From positions 16,190 through 80,189 of the forward strand of contig JAGQHB010000103.1 in NCBI GenBank assembly GCA_020432045.1: 64,000 nt of DNA, given 5' to 3'. This document shows, in pieces, positions 24,874 through 34,222 of the stretch. Numbering within the stretch: position 1 is the stretch's first letter; the number at the start of each line of letters is the position of its first letter. The translations under genes were made by a program, and so were the position numbers. Below the pieces are notes generated by a model, which worked only from the letters and a program-made list of their open reading frames with translations, did no database searches and had not been told where the DNA came from. The stretch is from Dehalococcoidia bacterium (lineage in GTDB: Bacteria; Chloroflexota; Dehalococcoidia; Tepidiformales; Tepidiformaceae).

Positions 24874-25680
24874 CTAGATCGGGAGGATGACCTTCCGCAT
24901 GTGCCGGTCGTTCGCGTAGTTCTCGTTGGGCCGGACGCCGATCTCGCGGAGCATCCAGTAAACCTCGACGACCATGATCTTGCCATCGACGAGGCGATAC
25001 CATTCGGCCTTCCGTGGCCGGCTGGGGTCGTAACTAGCTTCGACAAGCGCTACGTGGTCGCCCGCCGTGAGGGACGTTACGCGCTGCTGCCCAAACGCTG
25101 GCTGTGGGATGCTTCCAACGAGGTCAACCATCTTGTCGAACCCGGCGACGCTGCCATAGACGCCATCGATCATGACCGCCTTGTCGGCGAAGAATGCCCG
25201 CCCCGCGTCCATGTCGCCCGCGGCGAGCGCGTTCAGCATCTCCTGGACCGTCTTCTTGGTCTGGGATGCGGAGCCGCCGCGGAACCCGCGGGCGTTGTCC
25301 ATGGCTGCGGCTATTGGCTTTTCGAATTCGATGTCCCTGAACATTGCGTAGCTACGCCGCTCGACGACTTCGCCGTCGACGACACGGAATACTTCCGCGA
25401 CGCGCTGTGTAAACGGGCGCCAATCGTATCCCTTGGCTTCGATGGTGGCGCGGACGATGACCGTCTCGCCGGACTCGATGTATTCGAGGTCACTGTAGTT
25501 GCAGTCCGCATAGTCCTTCAGGAACTGGCGATGCCAATCCGCGATAGCGACGCTGCTGCGCAGGGTGGGCCCGCGGAACGAATGAAACACCGCCGCAGGA
25601 GCGTGGTGTGCTTCGATCTCGTGGAATCGGTCGAAGTTAATTGCCGTGAGAAGTGCGTTCACCGCGTCAGTGTTCGACAT
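24874..25680 (-). CDS. Tandem NTF2-like (SnoaL-type) protein
   Basis: 268 aa made of two NTF2-like cone domains. The first (residues ~1-130) has [35 protein letters not shown], and [18 protein letters not shown]. The second (~145-265) has [20 protein letters not shown] and [18 protein letters not shown]. Such domains occur in polyketide cyclases, ketosteroid isomerases, limonene-epoxide hydrolases and non-catalytic binding proteins. No catalytic set was assigned. The ATG at 25680 starts the first domain cleanly. It lies between ilvC and an OsmC-like gene on the same strand. Confidence 0.75.
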   Translation of the reverse strand: MSNTDAVNALLTAINFDRFHEIEAHHAPAAVFHSFRGPTLRSSVAIADWHRQFLKDYADCNYSDLEYIESGETVIVRATIEAKGYDWRPFTQRVAEVFRVVDGEVVERRSYAMFRDIEFEKPIAAAMDNARGFRGGSASQTKKTVQEMLNALAAGDMDAGRAFFADKAVMIDGVYGSVAGFDKMVDLVGSIPQPAFGQQRVTSLTAGDHVALVEASYDPSRPRKAEWYRLVDGKIMVVEVYWMLREIGVRPNENYANDRHMRKVILPI

Positions 25681-25752
25681 GCTCGGTAAAGGGTGCCTCG
25701 CTGAAAACTGCCGGGCGATTGTACCCCGGGAACGGGAAAGAACCACCGCCAC

Positions 25753-26277
25753 CTATTCGATGACGATCGTAAGACTGTTTTCTGTGCGGATCAGACGTGT
25801 GAGTGGACAGCGCTCGGCGACGAAAGCATGGACTCGCAGGAGGGTCGCGGGATCAACACCGGCGGCGTCCACTGATACGTGGGCCTGAATGTCCCAGGGC
25901 ACCGGCGGATCCGCGCAGTCGATGCCGAGCAGCCCGGCGTCGTTGTTTTGGGCGGTGACGCGCACCTCGACGCGGTCCAGCGGGACATCGAGCGTTGCCG
26001 CCGCGATCTCGTAGGTGTGTGTGAGGCAGGTGCCGATGACGCCGCAGAGAAGTTCGGGCGACGACGGACCCAGGCGGAACCCGCCGAACGCTGGCCCAGA
26101 ATCGCTCATATACAGCTGCGAACCGATACGGAGCTTGCGGACACCCGTCGCGTCGTCGGCCACAATGGTGGCTTCCACGGTTTCACGCCAGTCCTCGGGG
26201 TCCGGACGCGCGGCTGCCGCGGCCTTCATTGCTTCCCGTTTGCCGGTGAGATAGTCCCGAAGTCCCCGTACTGGCAT
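25753..26277 (-). CDS. OsmC/Ohr-family protein
   Basis: 174 aa. The OsmC fold is suggested by the helix SSPELLCGVIGTCLTHTYEIAA with its conserved first Cys, and the second Cys in FVAERCPLTRLIRTENSL. These are the two redox cysteines of peroxide-reducing OsmC/Ohr proteins. The N-terminal ~35 residues are an extension. Members detoxify organic hydroperoxides or act as general thiol peroxidases. The start ATG at 26277 is divergent from a nuclease-like gene, with a 58-bp shared promoter region. Confidence 0.82.
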   Translation of the reverse strand: MPVRGLRDYLTGKREAMKAAAAARPDPEDWRETVEATIVADDATGVRKLRIGSQLYMSDSGPAFGGFRLGPSSPELLCGVIGTCLTHTYEIAAATLDVPLDRVEVRVTAQNNDAGLLGIDCADPPVPWDIQAHVSVDAAGVDPATLLRVHAFVAERCPLTRLIRTENSLTIVIE

Positions 26278-26323
26278 GGCGTACCTCTCCCGGCCGATTT
26301 GAGGATGTGCCGGGCTACTGGCG

Positions 26324-26329
26324 ATACTC
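26324..26329 (+). promoter_or_regulatory. -10 element of the PD-(D/E)XK-like gene
   Basis: GATACT ends six bases before the ATG at 26336. No Shine-Dalgarno is present, so a leaderless transcript is likely. No clear -35. Confidence 0.35.
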
Positions 26330-26335
26330 TACGGA

Positions 26336-27214
26336 ATGCCAGGCGACAACCTCTTCACGCTGCTGTCCTCCTACCGTCCCGGGGCGGCAGCTTCTCCATT
26401 CGAAAACTACTGCACCAGTGGTCTCGCGTACTTCCTCCAACACGGCGACAGCCAGCTCTGCGAACTGTTCGCCAGGGCGGCAGGGTGCCCGGGCCAGAAG
26501 GTCGTCGCTGCCGAGGTGCAGCCGTTGCTTGCAGGCGCCGGGTTTGCTGACCTCGTCCTGACGTTCGAACAGGGCGAACGGTGCCTCGTGGAAGTGCAGG
26601 TGGAGCCCGGCTACGAACCACAGACGATCGAGACGCTGGAAGAGCACGCGCGCTACTGGCGCGAGAAGCCACAGATGGTGTTTCTCACGTTGCCGGGAGT
26701 GGAGGCCCCGGAATCCTGGGCATCGCTCTCATGGATCGATTGTGCCGATGCGATCGAGGCAGGTGGGAACGAAGTTGAGTGGCAATTCGCCGAGTTCATC
26801 CGGCGCGACATCCTCGGGCTCGGACCGGTGCCATTGGAGCAGGCGATCGCATCGAACCGGCTCTACGCCCTTGGGGCAGCGGCGATCCGTCATCGATTCG
26901 GCACGAGGGCGCGCTATGTCAACAGTGCTTCACGTCCGATCGGTGGCCGGTACCGCTATCTCGGTACCACCTTCGCCGTCGATGGCAGCGACATGGAGTT
27001 CTGGGTGGGGATCGTCAACGAGGCCGTGCCACTGAGTGAGCACTACTACTTGATGCTGGCCAGTAAGTCTGCTCCGCTCGATCAGGCAGTCGAGACGCCA
27101 CGGCCGACATCGGACTGGAAATGGATGCACTGGACGGGGAGTGGCCGGGTTGTGCGCCCAATCACGATTGAAATGTACGATGAATTGCTCGTGCGCCTCC
27201 CGTTTGAGGCTTAG
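26336..27214 (+). CDS. PD-(D/E)XK nuclease-like protein
   Basis: 292 aa. The N-terminal PFENYCTSGLAYFLQH is typical of nuclease-fold proteins that begin with an E-N-x-x-T helix. It is followed by D72 in FADLVLTFEQG and E86-V-Q88 in RCLVEVQVE, an ExQ variant of the D...(D/E)xK metal site. Residues 95-155 continue the alpha/beta core. The C-terminal half (YLGTTFAVDG, FWVGIVNEAV) is unfamiliar. I infer a restriction-endonuclease-like fold; activity and target are unknown. It stands alone, with its stop overlapping the convergent reductase gene by 4 bp. Confidence 0.6.
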   Translation: MPGDNLFTLLSSYRPGAAASPFENYCTSGLAYFLQHGDSQLCELFARAAGCPGQKVVAAEVQPLLAGAGFADLVLTFEQGERCLVEVQVEPGYEPQTIETLEEHARYWREKPQMVFLTLPGVEAPESWASLSWIDCADAIEAGGNEVEWQFAEFIRRDILGLGPVPLEQAIASNRLYALGAAAIRHRFGTRARYVNSASRPIGGRYRYLGTTFAVDGSDMEFWVGIVNEAVPLSEHYYLMLASKSAPLDQAVETPRPTSDWKWMHWTGSGRVVRPITIEMYDELLVRLPFEA

Positions 27215-28203
27215 CCCCCCACGCGGATAAGTACCCTTCCGCGGACGCCACCCTTGAGGATCGTGGCTGTCGCCTGGGCCACGCCATCCAGGTCGGTTTC
27301 GACGGCGATTGAGTCAAGAAGGCCGGCCGGTTTGAGATCCGTCGCCATCCGTTGCCAGAGGCGGATGCGCTCTGCCATGGGTGTCCAGACAGATTCGATG
27401 CCGAGCAGGTTCACACCGCGGAGGATGAACGGATACACCGTCGTGTTGAGTTGATTCCCGCCCGTGAGCCCCGAAAGGGCAATCGAGCCCCCGTACTTCA
27501 CCGTCCGGGCGAGATAGGCGGTCGTCGCGCCGCCAACTGGGTCAACGGCGGCGGCCCAGCGCTCCGTCTCCATCACCCGCCGGGACTCGGCGCTCACTTC
27601 TTCGCGAGTCAGTACCTCCGTAGCCCCGAGGTCGCGGAGAAAGGTGTGCTCCGCCGCCTTGCCGGTGCTGCCGGCGACCGTGTAACCGCGGCCAGCGAGC
27701 ATGCTCACGGCAGTGCTGCCGACGCCTCCGGTGGCACCAGTGACGATGACCGTGCCGTTCTCCCGATTGAGCCCCATCCGCTCCATCGCTTCGATCGAGA
27801 GGGCAGCGGTGAACCCGGCGGTGCCGAGGGCCATCGCTTCTTTGGGCGACATTCCGTCCGGTAGCGGTGCGACCCAATCAGCAGGAATGCGCGCCAGCTC
27901 GGAGTAGCCACCAAAGTGATTGATGCCAAGGTCATAGCCTGTGACGATGACCGGCTGACCTTTTACAAAGCGTGAATCGGTCGAGGACTCGACCGTCCCG
28001 GCAAGGTCGACTCCGGGAATCATCGGGTAGTTCCGGACGACGTTGCTCTCGCGGGCCGTGGCCAGGCCGTCCTTAAAGTTGACGCACGACCACGCCACCC
28101 GAATGGTGACGTCTCCGGGCGGCAGGTCCGACTCCGTGAGCGTTTCGACGCCCGCCGAGAATTGCTCGCCGTCTTTGCGAAGGACGAACGCCTGGAAACT
28201 CAT
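27211..28203 (-). CDS. Zinc-free MDR oxidoreductase, AcuI/YhdH type
   Basis: 330-aa medium-chain dehydrogenase/reductase. The YhdH/AcuI branch is shown by SCVNFKDGLATARESNVVRNYPMIPG, the NADPH site VTGATGGVGSTAVSML, and the C-terminal LLGIESVWTPMAERIRLWQRM. AcuI reduces acrylyl-CoA to propionyl-CoA; YhdH is a close quinone-oxidoreductase-like relative. No zinc-binding cysteine or histidine set is present. A GGAGGT Shine-Dalgarno precedes the ATG. The exact enone or acyl-CoA substrate is not certain. Confidence 0.87.
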   Translation of the reverse strand: MSFQAFVLRKDGEQFSAGVETLTESDLPPGDVTIRVAWSCVNFKDGLATARESNVVRNYPMIPGVDLAGTVESSTDSRFVKGQPVIVTGYDLGINHFGGYSELARIPADWVAPLPDGMSPKEAMALGTAGFTAALSIEAMERMGLNRENGTVIVTGATGGVGSTAVSMLAGRGYTVAGSTGKAAEHTFLRDLGATEVLTREEVSAESRRVMETERWAAAVDPVGGATTAYLARTVKYGGSIALSGLTGGNQLNTTVYPFILRGVNLLGIESVWTPMAERIRLWQRMATDLKPAGLLDSIAVETDLDGVAQATATILKGGVRGRVLIRVGG

Positions 28204-28252
28204 GCTTGCACCTCCAGCGGGCCGATCTGGTAGACACGGCGAGTGCCGAACC

Positions 28253-31200
28253 TTACTCCGTTAGCCTCCGGTAGAGGGTCGGAAGACGGCTGGGGAGCGC
28301 CTCGATGTCGGCGACAACTTCGTAGCCGATGTCCTCGCACATGGTCTTCAGGTAGTCGTGCCCGGCGCGGTCGACGGTCAGGCAGAACGGCGTGATGCCC
28401 TCGCGCTTCGCTTCATTGAGTGCCTGCTTGGTGTCGTGGATCGCGTACTCCTTTTCGGTGCGATCACGGCCGTAGCCGTGGTCCTGCGGGCGCCCGTCGC
28501 TAAGCAGTACGAGGATCTTCACCTTCGCGTCCGTGAGCATCAGCTTGTGCGTCGCGTGACGGATTGCCGGCCCCATGCGTGTCGATCGAATGGGTGTGAC
28601 CTTGTCGAGCCGCTTCTTAATCGCGTTGTCGAGGTGCTCATCGAAGTCCTTGATCACGAAGAATTCGACGTTGTCGCGCCCATAGCCGGAGAAGCCGTAA
28701 ATGCCGTACTGGTCGCCGATCGTTTCCAGGGCGGTCATCAGCAGGACGGTCGACTCCTTTTCGAGATCGATGATGCGCTTCGGGGGGCTGGAGAGTTCCT
28801 GGCGGCGCTTGGAGACCCACCAGCTGAGGTATTTCCGCGGGTCGTCGTCGTAGTCGTCGTCATCGGGACGGCGGTCGCGCTTGTTGATCTCTTCGTCAGT
28901 CGACGCAGACATGTCGACGAGGAAGGCAACAGCCACGTCACGCTCAATTTTGTTGCGGCGCCAGTAGATCTTCTCGTTCGGAGAGCCACCGGCTTTGCGC
29001 TCGATCATCCAGTCGATGGCAGCATCGAGGTCGAAGTCTTCGCCCTCGGGAAGGCGCTTAATCTTCCGGAACAGTTCGGGCTTCATCAACTCGAACTGTT
29101 TGCGGGTCTGGGCGACGAGCCCGGCGTGCTCCTTCAGGGTGTTTTCGTAGAAGTTCTCCTCGCCCTGCTCCAGCTTCTGCTCCTTCACGGCACACCAGCG
29201 GGGCTTGTAGTCGTGTGCCCGGAAATCCCACTCGTCGTAGTAGTAAATCGTGACGACCGGGGCGAGGGGTGCCTCGTCCTCGTCTTCGCCGGTGCTGGCG
29301 TCCCCCGTTGGGTCGCCCTTCTTGTTCTCCTTGTCGCCGGAGGGGGTCCCGGCCTCTTTCATGAGGTTGGAGAGGAACATGCCGGTCGTCTGGTCGATGT
29401 CCCCTTCCATCATGGCGTCGAGGTTGATTTCGGCGCTCTTCTCCAGGAGTTCCTGGAGCTGCTCCGGGGTCAGCTGCTGTGGATTCTGTTGCCCCGCTTC
29501 GCCACCCTGGGCGTCCTCACGGAGCTTCATCAGCAGCTGTACGAGCTCCGGCTTGAAGTCGCCGCGGAAGTCGACATCGTCGGGACTCTCGTACTCCTCG
29601 CCTTCGGCAACATCGCCCATCTGCATGTCAGCGCCTTCGCCGCCCAGCTCGCCAATATCGACGGACATTTTGTCGCCGGTGTCGGGAGCTTCGACCTCCT
29701 CCCAGTCGCCGTCCTCGTCGTCGGACTCAATTGTGTTGGGGATCATTGAAGCGATGCGATAGAGGGCAAACGTGGCCTCGGCCGAATCGGCGACGTTGGA
29801 GCCCTGGCGGAAGGCCGCACCCAGGAGGCCAAGTCCCTGCTCCATCTCTTCGCGGTGCGTCTTTGGGAAGCGGACGGCGTCGTCGCCGTCGAGGCTCGCC
29901 CGCACGAGGTTCTCGACGAACGCCTGGCGTAGCGGAAGCTTGCGGATGTCGCTGCGGGTCGCCAGGGCATCCTGCTGCATCCGCTGCAATGCCTTTCGGA
30001 TTCCCCCATATTCGCGCCGGATAGATGCGTCGACGCGCCCGTCTTCGACCACGGTGAAGAGGTCTGCCGCCATCTTGCGGTCTGGGAACAGGTCGAAGAA
30101 TGCCTCGATCGCCGTCACAGCGGCGGATTCACGGGAGGCCATCAAGGAGGGGAGCCGGGACTGTAGGGTTGCCGGTTCCAGGTCCGTTGAGAATTCGAAG
30201 CTGCCAAACTCGATGCGGCCGGCCTGATGTGTCGCGAAGACCTTCATCGCTGCGAAGTTTTCGGCCTTGTCGTGGTATCGCTCCATCGATTCAGGGAGGA
30301 AGATCGTTGTCCCCTCGGTGCTGGCGCGGTCCTGGTCGACCCAGCCGATACCCTTTTCGGTGAGGGCTGCGGAGGACTGGAGCGAGAGATTCCGTCCTGT
30401 GAGCGCCTTGCAGTAGAGGCGCATGATCTCGCCGACCTTGCTCAGCTCGACTCGTGCCGAGAGCGTATCGAGCACATCCTCTCCACGGGTGGACTGGAGG
30501 CGGAAGTAGGCTTCGCCGCCATCGTGGCTCATCTGGAGGATGCGGAGTCCTGAATCCTGCCATGCGTCCAGTTCGTCCATGCGGATGCGGCTCAGGACGG
30601 TGGGGACGCTGACGAGGAAGTCCATCGCGGCGAATGCAGAATGCGGCGCCAGCTGTTCGGCGAGTTCGATGATGCGGAAGTGATCGTCGGGTTCCAGCTC
30701 GCCCATCGCGTTTGCGGTCTCTTCGAAGTACTGGAAGGCCGAGCGATTGTGGCCCCGGGCGACCTGCGCGGCGAGTGTGAGGTACCGTTCACGTGCGGGC
30801 CCGTGGACTTTCTGAAGCAGATGCACGCCGCGCTCGAAGTACAGCCGCGAGTCTGCCCAGCTGGACTGGGCGAGTTCTGTAGCGAATGAGATGAAGGGGA
30901 CGCGGTCATCCTCATCGAGGCCGCCGAGGACCGTAGGGGCGGTCGTGAGGCAGGCGGAAGCGAGCTCGTAGCTGTGGCGTGAGAGTTCGTCGATGAAGAC
31001 GACAAGACGCGCTGCCTGGTTGAGGCGCACGACCTCGAAGAGAGGGCCCGCCTGATCGTAGAATTGGGCGGCGAGGGACGAACTCTTCCAGTTGCCCTTA
31101 TAGAGCCGCCGGCCGAGATCGGCCCACTGGCGCAGGTGTGTTGGGCCGAGTTCCCGCGCGGCGGCAGGAGCGGCTCTTAGGAACGACATCGCCAGCGGAG

Positions 31201-31489
31201 CGGACTCCGCGGCCATGGAAACGGACTCGCGGGCCAGCGTTTCGAGCGCTTCCCAGTCGACGGTTTGGGGCAGTTCAGCCCCGGCACGGAAGTATTCGAC
31301 CGCGGCTTCCCAGGAGCGGAGGCTGAGGGCCGTCAGTTCGATGCCGGACTGCGACCACATTTCGAGCTGGGTCGGGGTGAGCCGCGGAGCGAGTGCACGG
31401 AGGCCCGCCTCGAACTGCTGCTGCAGAGGCGCCGGGAACCCGGACAGTCGCTCGCGATGACGGGCTAACAGTTCAGGGACAACGCTCAC
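28253..31489 (-). CDS. norD: NorD/CbbO-type VWA protein
   Basis: 1078 aa, GTG start. Residues 1-~420 are all-helical (HEAT/TPR-like, e.g. FLRAAPAAARELGPTHLRQWADLG). The middle region (~600-700) contains a very acidic linker rich in Glu, Asp and Gln. The C-terminal VWA domain has a MIDAS motif D859-M-S-A-S863, with STRMGPAIRHATHKL and LLVLLSDGRPQDH-like segments. This is the NorD/CbbO family, which works with a MoxR-type ATPase to activate metalloenzymes such as NO reductase or RuBisCO. No such client is in the window. It is the last gene of the coaE-norQ-phosphoesterase-norD run. Confidence 0.87.
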   Translation of the reverse strand: MSVVPELLARHRERLSGFPAPLQQQFEAGLRALAPRLTPTQLEMWSQSGIELTALSLRSWEAAVEYFRAGAELPQTVDWEALETLARESVSMAAESAPLAMSFLRAAPAAARELGPTHLRQWADLGRRLYKGNWKSSSLAAQFYDQAGPLFEVVRLNQAARLVVFIDELSRHSYELASACLTTAPTVLGGLDEDDRVPFISFATELAQSSWADSRLYFERGVHLLQKVHGPARERYLTLAAQVARGHNRSAFQYFEETANAMGELEPDDHFRIIELAEQLAPHSAFAAMDFLVSVPTVLSRIRMDELDAWQDSGLRILQMSHDGGEAYFRLQSTRGEDVLDTLSARVELSKVGEIMRLYCKALTGRNLSLQSSAALTEKGIGWVDQDRASTEGTTIFLPESMERYHDKAENFAAMKVFATHQAGRIEFGSFEFSTDLEPATLQSRLPSLMASRESAAVTAIEAFFDLFPDRKMAADLFTVVEDGRVDASIRREYGGIRKALQRMQQDALATRSDIRKLPLRQAFVENLVRASLDGDDAVRFPKTHREEMEQGLGLLGAAFRQGSNVADSAEATFALYRIASMIPNTIESDDEDGDWEEVEAPDTGDKMSVDIGELGGEGADMQMGDVAEGEEYESPDDVDFRGDFKPELVQLLMKLREDAQGGEAGQQNPQQLTPEQLQELLEKSAEINLDAMMEGDIDQTTGMFLSNLMKEAGTPSGDKENKKGDPTGDASTGEDEDEAPLAPVVTIYYYDEWDFRAHDYKPRWCAVKEQKLEQGEENFYENTLKEHAGLVAQTRKQFELMKPELFRKIKRLPEGEDFDLDAAIDWMIERKAGGSPNEKIYWRRNKIERDVAVAFLVDMSASTDEEINKRDRRPDDDDYDDDPRKYLSWWVSKRRQELSSPPKRIIDLEKESTVLLMTALETIGDQYGIYGFSGYGRDNVEFFVIKDFDEHLDNAIKKRLDKVTPIRSTRMGPAIRHATHKLMLTDAKVKILVLLSDGRPQDHGYGRDRTEKEYAIHDTKQALNEAKREGITPFCLTVDRAGHDYLKTMCEDIGYEVVADIEALPSRLPTLYRRLTE

Positions 31490-31549
31490 GATATGGTCCT
31501 TTTCCGGCCGGCGCCGAGTGTTGTGCCGGCCACAGATGCGGGCCCGGCA

Positions 31550-32155
31550 TCATCCGGGAGGTGCGGCTTGCAACCGGTTGGGGTCAGGGTAATCGTAGAA
31601 CGCGACCTCGCCGCTTGTCGTGTCCCAGACCGCGCAGGACAGCTGAAACTCGTTGCGGTGATCGCGGCCGTCACCCGTGGAGCCGGGATTGATGACGAGC
31701 ACATTCCCGTAGCGTTCAGCCATCTTGAAGTGCGTGTGGCCGACGATGATGGCGTCGCAGTCAAGTTCGGCGGCCTTCGACCACACCTTTTCGTGCGGGT
31801 AGTGGTAATCCTTCCACGGCTCCCATGGGGATCCGTGGGTCATGATCACCTTCTTGCCGTCGACCACCGTTTCAATCCGGTACGGTTTTTGCCGCATCCA
31901 GGTAACGAGGTCCTGGTCCACCGCCGGGTTCGATAATGCCCGCTGGCCATCCTGCGAGAGGATGGTCTCCTCGTGGTTGCCGAGCACGACGTGGGCGCCC
32001 GTTTCGCGGAGGAGCTGGACGACTTCATTCGACCAGCGGAACTGGAACACCGAATCTCCTGCACAGAACAGTTGGTCGATGGGGTCCATGAGCTCAAGCG
32101 CGCGGCGCAGGCCTGCGATGTTGCAGTGGATATCCGAAACGATGCCGACTCTCAC
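31550..32155 (-). CDS. Metallophosphoesterase, YfcE-like
   Basis: 201 aa, GTG start. All calcineurin-like motifs are visible in order: SDIHCN (D-x-H), GDSVF (GD), GNHEE (GNHE), THGSP and GHTHF (GHxH). The compact size matches YfcE/MJ0936 phosphodiesterases. It is inserted between the NorQ-like ATPase (23 bp upstream) and the NorD-like gene (60 bp downstream), so it probably shares their transcript. Whether it takes part in the same activation process is not known. The substrate may be a cyclic or linear phosphodiester. Confidence 0.9.
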   Translation of the reverse strand: MRVGIVSDIHCNIAGLRRALELMDPIDQLFCAGDSVFQFRWSNEVVQLLRETGAHVVLGNHEETILSQDGQRALSNPAVDQDLVTWMRQKPYRIETVVDGKKVIMTHGSPWEPWKDYHYPHEKVWSKAAELDCDAIIVGHTHFKMAERYGNVLVINPGSTGDGRDHRNEFQLSCAVWDTTSGEVAFYDYPDPNRLQAAPPG

Positions 32156-32178
32156 TGGCGCTCCGCTGATGGCTTCGA

Positions 32179-33060
32179 TTACTCGAAAATGCTGGTGACG
32201 ACTTCTTCAATGCTGCGTTGCACTTCGAGGTCATCCGTCAGGGCCCAGGTGATTGCGACCTGGCAGGCGCGCCGGGCAGGTACGCCCTGGGCGATGAGCT
32301 TGCCCGCGTAGATAAGCAGCCGGGTGCTGACGCCTTCACCGAGACCGTGTTCTTTGAGGTTGCGGACCTTTTCGCCCAGCTTCGCGAGGTCCGTCGCGAC
32401 ATCTTTCCCGACCTCGGCCTCGTGGGAGATGATCTCGGTTTCGAGATCCTTCGGGGGGTAGTCGAACTCAATGGCAATGAAGCGCTGCCGGGTCGAGTGC
32501 TTCAGGTCTTTGAGCGCACTCTGGTATCCCGGGTTGTACGAGATGACGAGAAGGAACCCGTCGGCCGCTTCCACGACCTGTCCCAGCTTTTCGATGGGGA
32601 GGAGGCGTCGATAGTCGGTCAACGGGTGGATGAGGACCGTCGTGTCTTTGCGGGCTTCCACCACCTCGTCGAGGTAGCAGATGGCTCCAACTTTGACGGC
32701 ACGGGTAAGCGGCCCATCGACCCATCGGGTGCCATCGGAGTCGAGCAGGTAGCGGCCGACGAGGTCGCTGGCGGTGAGGTCCTCGTGGCAGGCGACGGTG
32801 ATCAGCGGTGTTCGGTGCTCGGAGCTCTCACCGGAGGCCGTGGTTCGCGAATGCGAGCGGGCAAGGCGATAGGCCATGTATTCGACGAAGCGCGTCTTGC
32901 CGGCCCCGGTAGGCCCTTTGAGGAGGACCGGGATGCGCTGTTCATACGCTGTTTCGAAGAGGGAGACCTCATCGCCGATTGCGAGGTAGTAAGGCTCCTC
33001 CTCGATCGTGTATTCCTCGACCGCGTGGACCTTGTGTCCCTGGTACGTTGTGTTGGCCAC
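32179..33060 (-). CDS. norQ: MoxR-family AAA+ ATPase, NorQ/CbbQ type
   Basis: 293 aa, GTG start. Walker A is GPTGAGKT (49-56), Walker B is in [14 protein letters not shown], and sensor-1 Asn is in [11 protein letters not shown]. The C-terminal CbbQ region has [28 protein letters not shown] helices and [12 protein letters not shown]. These hexameric ATPases remodel metalloenzymes together with a VWA adaptor, here the NorD-like protein encoded two genes downstream. It starts two bases before the end of coaE's reading direction (gap of 2 bp), so the four genes are likely one operon. Confidence 0.92.
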   Translation of the reverse strand: MANTTYQGHKVHAVEEYTIEEEPYYLAIGDEVSLFETAYEQRIPVLLKGPTGAGKTRFVEYMAYRLARSHSRTTASGESSEHRTPLITVACHEDLTASDLVGRYLLDSDGTRWVDGPLTRAVKVGAICYLDEVVEARKDTTVLIHPLTDYRRLLPIEKLGQVVEAADGFLLVISYNPGYQSALKDLKHSTRQRFIAIEFDYPPKDLETEIISHEAEVGKDVATDLAKLGEKVRNLKEHGLGEGVSTRLLIYAGKLIAQGVPARRACQVAITWALTDDLEVQRSIEEVVTSIFE

Positions 33061-33062
33061 GG

Positions 33063-33683
33063 CTAGTCCCTCCCCGCGGCTGCGCGCAGCCGCGTTTGAA
33101 GCGCGCTCCAGGCCGCTGCGATGGCAGAATCGAGTTCCGCGAGCGAGCCATTATTTTCGATCACGATGTCCGCTCGGGACGTGCGCTCGTCGTTCGAGAG
33201 CTGCGAATTGATTCGCGCACGCGCGGCTTCTTCGTCGAGGCCATTGCGCTCGGCGAGACGCTTGACCGCGAGGTCTGGCTCGACAGTGACGACCCAAACC
33301 TCGGTCGCGAGATCCTCCCAACCGGCCTCAAAGAGGACCGCCGCTTCGAGGCAGGCGACGTTGTTGCCGGCGACTTCCAGCTCCGACAGTTCTGCACTGG
33401 CGAGCTTACGGATGCCTGGCCAGACGATGTCGGTGAGCCGCTTTAGCTCTTCGGGCTTGCCAAAGACCTTGCCGCCAAGGACACGACGGTCGATCGTCCC
33501 GTCTGCCGCAACCAGCTCGGGGCCAAATGCTGCGACGACGGCATGGAAGGTATCGCTGCCGGGCTCGTAGGTGCGGTGGCCGAGGATATCGGCATCAATG
33601 ACGGGGATGTCGTGGTCACGGAAGAACTTGGTAACCGTTGACTTCCCACTCGCGATGCCGCCGGTCAGTCCAATGACGTGCAA
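33063..33683 (-). CDS. coaE: Dephospho-CoA kinase CoaE
   Basis: 206 aa. It phosphorylates dephospho-CoA in the last step of coenzyme A synthesis. The P-loop is [12 protein letters not shown], the substrate region has [15 protein letters not shown], and [18 protein letters not shown] with [14 protein letters not shown] is typical of the C-terminal half. The TTG start at 33683 is supported by GGAG six bases upstream. It appears to be first in the operon with the NorQ/NorD pair. A small dyad GTTCGA-N5-TCGAAC lies just upstream at 33701-33717. Confidence 0.95.
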   Translation of the reverse strand: MHVIGLTGGIASGKSTVTKFFRDHDIPVIDADILGHRTYEPGSDTFHAVVAAFGPELVAADGTIDRRVLGGKVFGKPEELKRLTDIVWPGIRKLASAELSELEVAGNNVACLEAAVLFEAGWEDLATEVWVVTVEPDLAVKRLAERNGLDEEAARARINSQLSNDERTSRADIVIENNGSLAELDSAIAAAWSALQTRLRAAAGRD

Positions 33684-33781
33684 GTGAAGCTCCAGGGAGG
33701 GTTCGATTTAGTCGAACGGATAGGATACGGGGGGAAGCGCCAAGGGCCAAAGTGCAGGCCAAGATTCGAGCCACCTGGCCG

Positions 33782-34222
33782 CTATTCGACCTGCGGTTGT
33801 ACCGCGGAGGGGACGATGCGGACACGGTTTCGTGGCGATACGCGGGCGCATTGCTCGCAGTGGTAGACCACCGATACGCCGTGGCCGCATTCGTGGTCCA
33901 CGATTTCGAGGTCGTGGTCCATGTATTTCTCGCCCCAGCGGGAGAGCGCACCGACGATAGGGCCAAGGTCGTGGCCCTTGTGCGTGAGGAGGTACTCCGC
34001 CCTGGGCGGGTGGTCGCTGTAGATCCGCCGGAGGATGAGCCCCTCGCGTTCGAGGAGCTTGAGCCGGTCTGACAGGACCGATCCAGGGATGCCTTCGGCG
34101 GATTCCTTCAGCTCTGCGAAGCGCCGTTTGCCGCGCAGCAGGTCGCGGACAACAAGCAGCGTCCAGCGATCACCGACGATATCGAGCGTCCCGGCGACCG
34201 GACAGCGGACTATGCGCGGCAT
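33782..34222 (-). CDS. HxlR-family transcriptional regulator
   Basis: 146 aa from the ATG at 34222, with GGAGGT six bases upstream. The HxlR winged helix is clear: RCPVAGTLDIVGDRWTLLVVRDLLRGKRRFAEL, then SVLSDRLKLLEREGLILRR, YLLTHKG and the dimer helix LGPIVGALSRWGEKY. Cys7 is the conserved N-terminal cysteine of the family. Unusually, the C-terminus adds HECGH and HCEQC (C112, C122, C125), which could form a metal site. It is divergent from fbiC, and tandem dyads between the two genes suggest it controls both. The inducer is unknown. Confidence 0.88.
   Translation of the reverse strand: MPRIVRCPVAGTLDIVGDRWTLLVVRDLLRGKRRFAELKESAEGIPGSVLSDRLKLLEREGLILRRIYSDHPPRAEYLLTHKGHDLGPIVGALSRWGEKYMDHDLEIVDHECGHGVSVVYHCEQCARVSPRNRVRIVPSAVQPQVE

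Noticed and set aside
28358..29749. A 463-codon plus-strand open frame opposite the NorD-like gene
   Set aside because: It lies wholly antisense to a clear VWA protein gene, contains no recognisable domain and has the composition expected of a reverse-complement shadow in GC-rich DNA.
33701..33717. Dyad GTTCGA-N5-TCGAAC upstream of coaE, considered as a LexA-type site
   Set aside because: The half-sites point the wrong way (GTTC...GAAC instead of GAAC...GTTC), so it is at most a chance or unrelated dyad.
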